A stretch of DNA of 64,000 nt from Daedaleopsis sinensis (lineage: Eukaryota > Basidiomycota > Agaricomycetes > Polyporales > Polyporaceae), in NCBI GenBank assembly GCA_033807695.1, contig CM066310.1, positions 682,001 to 746,000 of the forward strand, written 5' to 3'. The stretch's first letter is position 1; each line of letters opens with the position of its first letter. The notes under the pieces are model-generated. The model had not been told where the DNA came from. It saw only the letters and a program-made list of their open reading frames with translations, and did no database searches. The position numbers and the translations under genes are program-made. Shown here in pieces: positions 25,783 through 35,797 of the stretch.

Positions 25783-26548
25783 ACGTCGTGCGACTCGGAT
25801 CTTTCGTCCGGTCGTGCATGCTTTGCGTCGGTTATGTAAGTATCCCCCATCCATCATCCATCCCCACCTCTTCCGACGATGCCTCCACCCACGTCTTGAC
25901 TCCTCTCAACGCATTCACGACATTCACGGACGCGATGTATAATGATGGTACATGCTGTATCGGTAGTGGTACGGCTAGACTTCATGTTACGTAGCTTCTT
26001 GTAATCCGACTAGTTATCTTGTTCTTTCGCTCGTGATCGAGGTCCCTGGGGACAACTCTGACGGTACGCGTCAAGTACGCGTCTGTTGTAGATAGGTGAG
26101 TCTGATATCTGCATCTGCCACACAAGTAGTCGATAACCGGATTCCGTGATCCAGGATCCTTGCGGCGGTATTTGGTACATATACCGTATACGTATACTTA
26201 TGGTGATGAGTGCTATGTAGCAAAGCGTAAGACGCTACTGATGTTTCGTTTAAGGACATCCATCCACCATCATAGAACTGTCCAACTACCTTCTTATGGT
26301 GTTCTAAGTGGCCGAACTGTCATCCGGAACTGCGGTATCGGTATCTCGAAATGGTCCGACAAGTTCAAGGAGATCAGATATCTATCTGCCAAGGTACGTT
26401 CACGGATGATGTTATCTCAATCTGAAGACCGTCGCGGTCACTGTCAGCGAGCCCCATCTTCCCACTACTTCACTCGCGCGACTCTTGCTCGCTCTACAAA
26501 TACTCCCTAGTCCCAGAACTTTTTCTCGTGATACCCTCGCGTCTCGAC
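25783..26548. other. Intergenic, no gene seen
   Basis: About 770 bp between eIF3a and the first DUF6534 gene. No supported frame. A short AT-rich palindromic stretch (CCGTATACGTATACTTATGG) lies near 26185. Confidence 0.5.
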
Positions 26549-28739
26549 ATGGCACTGGTATTGAATCTCACAGCTCTGGCTTCTACGTCGACAACCACGG
26601 CCGCCCCGTCGTTAGCCGAACGAAGTCCCGCGGACGGCACTCTGGGAGCGCTCCTCATTGGCACTTTCATTGGGCTTGTGTAAGACGGTTCAGCATCTGT
26701 TCTGTTGGGAGCCCTTGACTAATGCGATCGTAGGCTGTATGGCACCCTCCTGAACCAGGCGTTCAGATACTTTGTCTCTTTCCCGTCTGATGAACTGCTA
26801 CTCAGAGCTGCGGTGAGCGTGGCACTGGGCGGCTTCATATGTTTTCATCACTGATCTATTATATGCTACGGGACTAGGTGACGGTCATCGTGTGAGGCCT
26901 TACGAAAATTGGAATATATCTTGGCAGTGGATCGCGAGGCTAACGGTCGTACAGGATTCTGGAGACTATCCACAGCGTTCTGTGCATGCATTTCAGGTAT
27001 GTGAGATTCATTGGCGAGACATGAGACGGTGGATTACGCCAATACTCCATTTAGCTATTACTATCTCGTAAAGAGTCGTTCTGCAGATTTTCAAACTGTT
27101 AACGGCGGTGTCTGGTAAGCATGCAGCTCGTATAGACCAAGTGGCGGCCAAAGTCCGTCCTGACCTGTTGTTTACAGGTCTGCCAATGTGAGGTCGTCAT
27201 GTCCGAATCGAGCCGGGCCGCGACTGACAATTTCACCTGGCGTCATACGGCAGATAGTTGGAGTTTTCGAGGTGAGTGCATCTTACTCCAATATTATCGA
27301 GCACTCGTCAATGAAAATGTTGTGAAAGGGCGCTATCATTTGCATCTGCCAAGCGTACGTCCTTTGCCGTCCATTCCATGTACGAATATCTGAGCCTTCT
27401 CCAATCTTTGGAAGTTTTCTTGCTCGTGGTGTCTATCTTCGTACGTGAGACTATCTTTCTGATCCATCAATGCCTGATATCGAATCCTTGTCCAGTGTGG
27501 CGTCAATATGGTCTGCTAGTTGTCGTCCTTGCGGTAAGTGCCTCTCTCTCCGCATTTCCAGCTGGGTACCGAACGTCCTCTATCTCCAGGGAGTCTCGAA
27601 TCTGGCACAGTTCGGTTCGTCGCAAACTATCTCAATCGCTGTACAAACTGACGCGACTACACGAAACTGATAGGCACAGTGTTAGGTGACGTTCCATCTT
27701 CCGTTATTCAGCCCGTCTGATTGTCCAGCTGATTTCAGGACAGCTGCCACGGTCCTAGTGTCAGTCACATTCCTCCAAATCGTGATTAATCTGTATCAAT
27801 CGCACCAACAACACGAGAGCATAGATATTCATCGAGGACAAACTATCAGTACATGTCCGCAATCAAAGTACGTCGCTTGTGAATCAGCCCAACCGAATAC
27901 GGATGAGCTGACGACGATTGTAGCGCCTGAATTGTATACACCTCGGAATGGCCTTGTTTGCGATTCTAGGGCTCGCGGCCGCATTGACTTACTCATTACA
28001 TAGAAGCCGCACCGGTTTTAATAAGTATGGTCTTCTGCCAGACCTAGTATCCCGCCATTCTGAACATCGGCCTTTTCAGAACCGACTCCGTGATCACTGT
28101 CCTGATGAGGTACACGATTAACACTGGTCTGTTCTGTTTGGCCAGAGATTATCATGTTTATGTTGCGCTAACGGGTGGCGTGTCTGTATAGGGCTGCTGA
28201 TCGGGTAAGTTGCGAGGCGGAGAACGTCTCGGATGTATCAAGCTCATTCGATGACTCCACTTTCGCTAGTATCATGACCCTCCTTGCTCTCGTCCTCGTA
28301 AGTCCAACATGTGTCGAGGGCGAGCGTCACATTAATGATCATCAATTATAGGCCATAGGCTTTCCGGATACGCAAAAGTTCATGGCGGTCGACATCGTGA
28401 CGACAAAGAGTACGGCCGTTTGCTGACTAGTCAGGGTTGACGTACGTCGCTGACTTCGCTTCAGTTTATGCAAACACACTTCTAGCCCAGTGAGTGGAAT
28501 CGCAGCATGGCGCGCCGTTGTTTTCGCAAATTAAATTGACGGACAGGCTATACTCACGAGTTTACACTGCGCACGACGTCGACAGCGTCATCAACTCACC
28601 AGCTATGCGGACGGACATCGGAGGCCCTGAAGCCAGGAGTCTCTGGAGTATGTTTCTCGCTCGGAGGAAGACGGCCTCCTCTTCACGAGGACGCAGTGGC
28701 AGTCCACGTCCCCTCTCGTTCATGGATGAGGTGAGTGAC
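26549..28739 (+). CDS. DUF6534-family membrane protein (1), tail uncertain
   Basis: Member of a mushroom-expanded family of seven-helix-like proteins of unknown role. Exon 1 gives the family start (MALVLNLTALAS, then GTLGALLIGTFIGLV). Next: LYGTLLNQAFRYFVSFPSDE, VTVIVILETIHSVLCMHFS, YYYLVKSRSADFQTVNGGVW. Less clear middle exons include FGSFLARGVYLRT and VWRQYGLLVVVLA, then SNLAQFGSSQTISIAV. The signature C-terminal part is clear: LFAILGLAAALTYSLHRSRT, TDSVITVLMRYTINTGLLIG, FMAVDIVTTK, VYANTLLAQ. Directly after AQ comes an in-frame TGA (28491-28493); the expected tail seems to continue in another frame (28494-28739, with GGPEARSLWSMFLARRKTAS), so either an intron is misjudged or a frameshift has occurred. 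A paralogue lies at 40232-42666 on the other strand. Confidence 0.65.
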
Positions 28740-29224
28740 ATGTCGTCTGCACACTCAACGGCGCTCGCTCATCATGTCCATAGCGGCTGTCACGATCCGC
28801 GTCTCATCCCAGCGTGTCGATTCACTGTTGCGTCACCGTCGAAACTGAGGTCTTCGAGTGTTCCAAGGTGATTTTCCTGCCAGTAAATCTGTCGCAGTGA
28901 CCGTGCTGAGCGTCCGATCGGTAGTAACCAGAAGCTGACTCGTGTCCGATATCTACGCGATGTTGAAGATGAGGGCACTTTGTTCTCTCCACCGGCGACT
29001 TGGATGTCAACCTTTGAGAATAATCGGGAGACCGATATTTGAACAATCATGTAATATAGCACTCGGTTCATGACAACGATTACTGGTGTAGTGTACGGAC
29101 ATCGATCGGTACGACACCCATGCAGAGCTGCCCGCTAGCATCTTCCTGAGCACATTTTTTGGTTAAATACGTACTAGTGGACATGAGTAGTCGCATCGAA
29201 GCGCCCTCCCCGTCTCTCTCGTCC
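28740..29224. other. Intergenic, no gene seen
   Basis: About 480 bp between the DUF6534 tail and the left limit of the inverted-repeat arm. No supported gene. Confidence 0.45.
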
Positions 29225-32200
29225 AGGATTGCCGGACAACGCTACATTCTTATGAGACTGATTATTGTCCGAGTCGAGAAGGCCAGGCTCTAACGACAGG
29301 ATCGAGTAACAAAATACAAGTACAAGGTCTCACTCATACAGTCTGGACGTCAACCGACAGCTAGAATACAGTGCTTGATGCATCTTGTACACGACGAGCT
29401 ACAGCTACAGCTACAGGTACCATTCGTCTCTTGATACACACACATCGTCCAAAACCTCCAATGTCCATGGCCAGACGGTCGATGGAGCCCCAGCTATCCA
29501 CCCTCACTCACAACGACGCAAAGTTCGCGAAGTGGTTAGGATCCCCCGATGACGCCAGCGGCTTCATGCTCGCGACCGCACCCCGGATCGTCTCCGTCAC
29601 CTTCACGTCGTCCGGGTCGTACGGGTTCCCGTACTGGTGCATCCGCACAGCGTCGTCCTGGTCCCGCACGGCCTCCAGGAGCATCGCGAACGCCGCCTCC
29701 TCGCGCACGCCCTGAACGACGCCGAACGTCGCGCGCGACGCGCCGCTGAACCAGATGTCGTACGCCGTGAAGTCTGACTGAATGCGGTCCGAGTCCGAGC
29801 CCGAGTCCGAGTCCGAGTCAGGATCAGGAGCAGCACTCTGCTGGAAGACCACCCCGGGCTCGGCAGACGCAGAACCAGAACCAGCACCAGAAGCAAAAGC
29901 AAAAACAAGGCGCAGGACGGGCTCAGGCTCCGGGCCCGCGGGGAGGTGCTGCACGGTCGCGTCGGAGTCGCCGAAGATGCCGGTGTGCCAGCGTGTTTTC
30001 ATGCAGGTGAACAAGTGCGGCTGGACCCCCTTGGCGCCCATAGTCACAGTGTTCTTCACCCGGACGAGGATCACGGAGGCCTTGCGCGCGTCCAGCACCG
30101 TGCCAGAGAGCGTCGGGATCAGGATGTCGAACCCTTCTTGGTTGTCCGCGCAGATGAGCGCCGCGCCGCGGGATATGGCGAGGAGCAGGTACCGCTGGTC
30201 GACCGTCTCGAAGCTCGGGACCCTGATGTAGTGGTTGAAGTACACATGCGCGTTGGCGAACGCGTCGGCCAGCTTAGTGTTCTCGTGCGCAGGGAGATAC
30301 GACGACGGGAGATGACTGCGGCACACTTCATGATGCTGGCCAGGGACTAGCGCCTCCAGGAACTGCAGGACGGTGACGATGCGCCGTTTCGCAGCGCCGT
30401 CGTATCGTCGGTCAGCGCCGTCGTACCGTCGGTCAGCGCTGTCGCCGTCGCCGAAGTCTCCAGGGGGAGTGGCGCAGGGGAATGTCGTGGCGCGGTCCCG
30501 TGCGTCGAGCAAGAGCATCGCCGCGATGAATTCCCCACGCATACCGAGGTCGATGGCCACACCTGCCAGTGTGGGACGTGAGACGAGATCGCGAGTGGTT
30601 CCTAAAACCGGATTGAGGGACGGCCTGTCGCGACGAACCGCGGGCTTGCCCCGCGCCCATCTGTCGTCAATCGCGGCCTCGTATGCGGCCTCCGCAAGCA
30701 GTGGCTCAGATGCGCAGGCCGTGACTACTCTCGCAAACCCTGCATCGGCATATAGAAGTAGCCGGAGATGGTCAGAGACCAATGCACGTTCCGTGCTGGG
30801 CCCCTCGGAGGACATGAAGCGCAGGTCGAAGGGGATTCGGACTGCGATACCGGCCAATACTTGAATATCTGAGAGCTTGTCTGTGTTCCGGGATTTCAAC
30901 AGCTTGGTGCGAGCGTAGTCGACGATACCGCGTTGGATTCCTGCATCGTATACCGCGGCAAACCTGTAACGACCATCAGCTACAACACCGTATTCTTGAG
31001 TGCATGTTCGACGTACAGGGGCCGGCCCAAGTGGGCCATGTGATACGTGGAAGCAACTCGCTTCAGATTCCAAGCACTGGACGGCTTGAGTGGAAACTTG
31101 TCCGACAAGATGTCGAATGGCGTCGTGACGATAGGGGGAAACATTTGTGAGGACCGGTCCAGTCTACCCACTGCCGACAGGAAGACGGTGAAAACGGGTT
31201 CTTTGACAATGGTGCGAAGAGCGCGTGTGAGCTCGAAGAAGCGAGTCCAGTACGTGTTTCTGATAGGCTCGGTGAGTTTTTGTCCCTCGTCAAAGCAGAG
31301 GATCACGAGTGGGCCCTCCGGGCGATCGTCCTCATCAGGGCTGAGGCATTGACCAAGCCGGTTGCAGCAAGTTCAACGGTCTTTTCGCGCGACGAGGGTT
31401 CTGGAATAAGAGACATTGACATGTTGATCGTACGCAGATGCACTGATCGCTCACTAGAGGTGACGCCCTGTCGCACAGTGGTACCGTCCACCCGTTTCTG
31501 CGGCGTACGATCTGCTTGGAGAAACTGGAAAATGATATTAGGCCGCATTGTTCATATACAGTGTCATCTCCACTGACCTGCTCTGCCTTCTCTACAACGG
31601 TCTTGTAGAATGACGTGCGATACTCGCCGTGCGCGTCGAACTCCATTCCTTCGTTCATCTTGGTCCTGAACGCGGCAGCCATGCGAGCGACCCTCTGTGA
31701 AGAATCAAGGCCTTTGAACATGAAGATTGAAGAGAAAACGATCAGCTATAGACCAAAGAGCAAACCGCCACCAAATATGTACCCTGAGGAAGTTCCTTCA
31801 CCAGGGGTTCCAAGCGCTCGCGCGTGGTGGAGAAAACACCGACCAAGAAAGCTTGTACTGTCTTCTGATAGTCGGCCGGTTTGGGCACTTCGTCATGCGT
31901 CAACCACAACCATTGGACGGCGTCTGGATCGGACGGCGGAAAACCTGCATAAATGCGTCAGGATACTAGGTAAACCACTCAGCGGACCAACACACAATCT
32001 GCCCGTGACGAGGAGAGGTTGACGGGTATATAGAGCACTTGTTTGGCGAGTTCGTCATTCATGCGTGATTTACCGGTCCCAGACGACTGAATGAACGAGG
32101 CAAAACGTGCATACACGTCCTTTTTCCGCATATATGCGCGCAAGACGTCCCGAAGAGTATCTGTATCGCGGCCTACGTAAGGTGTTTTCCAAGAGTTCAT

Positions 32201-32937
32201 GACCACTAGACATTCGCAGGATGAGTCCAAAGTGAGCAGTGACAGCCAAGCGTATAATCACGGACCTTCTTTGGTAGGCGAGGTGAGGCGCATATAGCGG
32301 GTCTCAGGGCGCACGACTAGAGGAGCCAACACATATTCTATGAAAGAGGGTCGTTGAGGATAGAAGCTGGATAAAATGATGCGACACTTGCTGGATGTCA
32401 TGACGGCTTTGAAGTCGCGCGCCTCGAGAAGCTCCTTCAGCTGTGGGTGGGCTTCGACAAGAGGTTCCAGTTTTTCCTCCTGGCGGTGGTCAAACAGTGC
32501 ATTGTTCTTGTAGCCCGGGTTCATGACACGTAAGATCGTATGCAGCACCTCTGGAGGGTCTACGTCTACGTGCACTGGGCGAATCAACGTAAGTCGTTTA
32601 TTTTGACACCATCTTTCGAGCTGTTCTTGCGTGAAGAGCGAATGAGAGTCGAGTTTCTCGTCGCTAGGGTCCAGGTGGATCGAGTCGGCCGGCGAGGGAG
32701 GAGACATGTCGGTATCTGGAGTGGATAGGGACTGACTACGCAGCCTCTTGATCTGTTGTGAGGTCTGGGAGACTTCTGAGTCCGCCCGTCTTTTGGCATC
32801 GAAGTCTAGAGAGGAGACAGAGACAGAGACAAGGAGTGTTATGGAGAGGGAGGAGAGGGGGAGGAGGAGAGTCGAGGGTTAAGAGTACTTTTACAAGCTA
32901 AGGTTAAGGCTCCGTCCATTGTAATTACGTCACGTGC
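29225..32937 (-). repeat. Inverted-repeat arm A (full-length copy)
   Basis: This arm matches 35798-37845 in opposite orientation from the promoter (shared CGTGACGTAA, GGAGCCTTA and TACTCTTAACC blocks) through the coding region to about 200 bp of 3' flank (shared CTCGACTCGGACAATAATCA). It is longer than the other arm because that arm has lost about 1.6 kb internally. Confidence 0.85.
29508..32707 (-). CDS. P-loop NTPase with C-terminal PD-(D/E)XK-like domain, Crinkler-like class (copy A)
   Basis: Exons run leftward from 32707-32266, 32215-31996 and 31944-31783, then several more, ending with a long exon to the stop at 29508. The N-terminal domain (LFTQEQLERWCQNKRL...) has no fold I can name. 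The second exon carries a Walker A loop, SSGTGKSRM (about 32090-32065), and the region near 31290 a Walker B-like VILCFDEGQKL. The C-terminal exon has GAALICADNQEGFDILIPTL followed by SVILVRVKN (about 30180-30045), an Asp...(V)xVK pattern like restriction-endonuclease folds, then an acidic Asp/Ser run and a conserved end. NTPase plus REase-like nuclease is the architecture described for Crinkler-type eukaryotic effectors; assignment to that class is inference. The reading frame shifts by one base between ATGLVNAS and the Walker B exon (31340-31365), so this copy may be slightly damaged. It shares a divergent promoter with Bud32. Confidence 0.6.
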
Positions 32938-32995
32938 TAGCCGCCCGCCCATCTGGGTCCTCCTCCGAGTATAAGTACTCCTCATCGAGACCACC
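32708..32995. promoter_or_regulatory. Bidirectional promoter between copy A and BUD32
   Basis: About 290 bp. It contains a long purine/pyrimidine-asymmetric stretch (32815-32880, GAGGGAGGAG-type on the plus strand), an ACGTCACGTG site near 32926-32935 and GAGTATAAGTA about 25 bp before the BUD32 ATG. The part next to copy A is conserved in front of copy B. Confidence 0.5.
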
Positions 32996-34162
32996 ATGGT
33001 CACTGAAACGAAAGCATCATTGAAGCTACTCGAACGTGCGGAAAAGATATCTCAGGGGGCAGAAGCGGTAAAGAATGTTTTCAAACCGCTAAGAGGCGTG
33101 TCGACTCATCAGCACGCTGCAGAAAATATATCGGGCACAGCTCCATCCTCGGCCCTCCGACGGGTGCTCCCCACCCACAGACAAGCACGAGAACGCACCA
33201 GAAGGCATCCTGATCAAGCATCGGTTCCACAAGCAGTACCGCCATCCGACTCTCGACAGCGCGCTCACCAAGTCGCGCGTCGCGGGGGAGGCGCGAGCCC
33301 TCATCAAATGCCTGCGGTGCATCCGTTTCTCAGCGTGCGCCTGACCGCTGCACCGTGCTCATACATACGTGCTCTGCGGCAGCTCAGGCGTCAACGTGCC
33401 CGGCGTCCGCATGGTGGACGCCGCGGAGGGCGTCCTCGGCATCGAGTGGATCGACGGCAAGAGCGTCCGCTTCCTCCTCGGCGGCGGCGCTGAGGGCGAA
33501 GAGGCGACCGAGGACGACGGCGGCGACAGCGACAGCGAGGACGCGGGCGAAGAGACGCTGCAGCCGGACGACGACGACCCGCTGCGCGAGTACGACATCT
33601 CCCAAGGTCGGTCGGCGTGGCTCCATCGGGTGCTTGTCTCTGAGCTCTCAGCTGACGAGCGGCGGCAGATGCGCTCATGGCGCTGATCGGGACGGAGATC
33701 GCGAAGATGCACAAGGCGGACGTCATCCATGGCGACCTCACGACCTCGAACATGATGCTCCGCCACCCGTCGTCGCGCAAAGGCCGCCAGCTGGTCAGTC
33801 CCCGCAGCGTGCCCTCCCCTCCCCCTCTTCCTGTGCGATCGCGCGCTGAGCTGACTGAACGGACGGGGCATCGCAGGTGCTGATCGACTTCGGGCTCGCG
33901 TACACGTCGACGCTCGTCGAGGACAAGGCGGTCGACATCTACGTGCTCGAGCGTGCGTTCTCGTCCACGCACCCGGCCTCGGAGCCGCTGTTCGCTGGGG
34001 TCCTGGGCGCGTACGAAACCACGATGGGCAAGGCATGGCCGGCGATCTCTCGCAGATTAGATGACGGTCGGTAGCGCGCTCTCTCTTTCTTGTTCAGACT
34101 CGTGGGCTGACTGCGGGCTGATAGTCCGTCTGCGGGGGCGCAAGAGGAGCATGGTTGGGTAG
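32996..34162 (+). CDS. BUD32: KEOPS kinase/ATPase Bud32 (PRPK)
   Basis: Small atypical kinase of the KEOPS complex needed for t6A modification of tRNA. Six exons (32996-33067, 33123-33316, 33383-33606, 33669-33793, 33877-34066, 34125-34162) close in frame to 280 residues. Motifs: LISQGAEA-like start (KISQGAEA), invariant Lys in ILIKHRF, the family RxxxE helix (TKSRVAGEARAL), GIEWIDGKSVRFLLG, catalytic HGDLTTSNMM, DFGLAY, and a basic C-terminus (RLRGRKRSMVG). Between the beta-sheet lobe and HGDLT is an acidic insert of about 35 residues (EGEEATEDDGGDSDSEDAGE) not typical of Bud32. The gene is the only copy seen and lies between the two arms of the large inverted repeat. Confidence 0.95.
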
Positions 34163-34225
34163 TCCGGCCACGAATAGCTTCGCAGGGTGCTCTGCTCGTA
34201 ACTACGGGCTGTATTTCTACATCGA

Positions 34226-34471
34226 TTATCGGAACGCCAGAGAAGCGAAGTGCAGTCTGTTGCGGGTGCGCTCGTCGCTGACGGAGACCATAGACTCGTC
34301 GAAACTGCTCAATCGCATTGATGTAGGCAAAGATAGGGCGGAGCCCGTCGTTCGGAGGACCGAGAGTGAGCGGTCGGAGAACCCTATGGGAGTGAAGTGC
34401 ACCGCCCGATGGAAGGCGTATGGCGGGCACTGGAGGAGAAAGTGTGTCACTATCTTCGGGGCTTCCTAACA
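34226..34471 (-). mobile_element. Fragment of a LINE-type (non-LTR) retrotransposon, C-terminal piece
   Basis: The minus frame reads IVTHFLLQCPPYAFHRA followed by DRSLSVLRTTGSALSL and a SFDESMVSV end. This matches the pattern (E-x-V-x-H-[FY]-L-L-x-C-P-x-[YF]) that ends the pol protein of many fungal LINEs. Only about 80 codons remain; no reverse transcriptase or endonuclease part is nearby. Assignment is by motif alone. Confidence 0.55.
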
Positions 34472-35000
34472 CGTGAGGCTGGTCGAGGAGAGCGTCTTGC
34501 TGATGCGCTCAAGGTGAGAGAAAAGGGGAGTGGGCCCCGTTCGAAGTCGTAGCAGGAGGTTCGCAAGTCGGCGGGGTAGGGAAGGGTAGGAACTCGACCA
34601 GTTTTGCATACTTCTTTGATGGCAGGGCGCCATCAATTGCTGACATTCCGTGTCCCCAGCGCTCCCGAGCGATACGGGCTAGCCGTTGATGGTAGTTCTG
34701 TCATGCTCTGGACACACTAAGTGGGAGCGGCTCAGTTCGCGCGATAGTTCGTATGAGTTGTGGCCCGGGGCACATCAGGACTGCTGCAAGTCCTTCGGTG
34801 ACTGTACATACACAATTTGGCGAATACGTGGCATACAGGTATAATTGTTGCATGAATCTAGAAGAACATAAGCCCAGGTCAGTCGGTGGCTTGACAACAA
34901 CAGAAGAATCAGATATACGTACACATCGATAGATCATCTTCTCCCTTCGCTAGTATATGTGCTGCGATATCGTACATGAACCACTATCTCTCAATATACC
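34472..35000. other. Intergenic, no gene seen
   Basis: About 530 bp between the LINE fragment and the end of the small conserved gene. Confidence 0.5.
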
Positions 35001-35631
35001 TCACTCGTTGAAAAACTCGAGTGGGGTGTCGCGGGTCTGGATAGCCCGCCAGGTGGTCGGGTGGCCGTCCGCATCGCGGGTGCCCTCATCTGTCCAGAGG
35101 GAGTGGAACACCACATCCTCCGTGCCCTTCCAGCATGTGGTCAGCTATATGCACATGCGCGAGTCGGGATCAGCACACCCACTCGGTTTGGAGGGTCGTG
35201 GATGCTGACATCGGTGCGTTCAGCCGGTCGCTGGCGGGACTCGTGTGTAGTGCGAGGAATCGACGTACCGAACGTGGACGTAGCCCTCTCCCTCCACATC
35301 GTTAATTGCCGGAAGCCTGATCTTGCCGAGGATGATGGTCCCGTAGGAGGTCGGGGAGCTGCGGACCTCGACGAGGTCGTCGCGGAGCGTGAAGGCGACG
35401 AGGTCACCATCGGAGACGCCGCTCGCGCGCGACCACATCTTGGGCTCGTGTAGGTCCCAGTGACGGCGAGACTTGACGATCTCGGACTTGATGGTGGCCT
35501 CGACGATGCTGAAGGCCTCGAAGGCGTTCTCCTGAGGAGGATGCGGCTCGTTGAAGGAGAGTTCCTCGAGAGATGCTATGGCCGCGAACGTCAGTAATAC
35601 TACCAGGGATAGATATTACACCCTGACCCAT
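35001..35631 (-). CDS. Small conserved basidiomycete protein, function unknown
   Basis: Four exons reconstructed: MGQ from the ATG at 35631, a 44-nt intron, then SLEELSFNEPHPPQENAFEA, DGDLVAFTLRDDLVEVRSSP, TIILGKIRLPAINDVEGEGY, then an exon with IHDPPNRV, and a last exon from GTEDVVFHSLWTDEGTRDAD to DTPLEFFNE and a TGA at 35001-35003. Roughly 155 residues, no signal peptide, no membrane segment. The composition (short beta-strand-like blocks, ending xxDTPLEFFNx) matches a family of uncharacterised small proteins I recall only from mushroom genomes; I cannot name it. It is not part of the inverted repeat but directly abuts arm B. Confidence 0.6.
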
Positions 35632-35797
35632 TGCGGGTAGCTATGTCGTGAGTCTGGTGGTGGTCGATGTTCAACGTTCAAGAGGTTGTGGTCGTTGCGT
35701 ACTAAGTAGTACTAGATCATGATGCTGAGGCCGCGGCGAGCAACGCAGGATCAACGGGCCGTGAGTAAGCGCGCGGATGGCACTGGCTACGTTAATA

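Noticed and set aside
29549..30864. Several plus-strand open frames over copy A
   Set aside because: Arg/Ser/Pro-rich antisense frames with no domain; the minus-strand exon is conserved in copy B.
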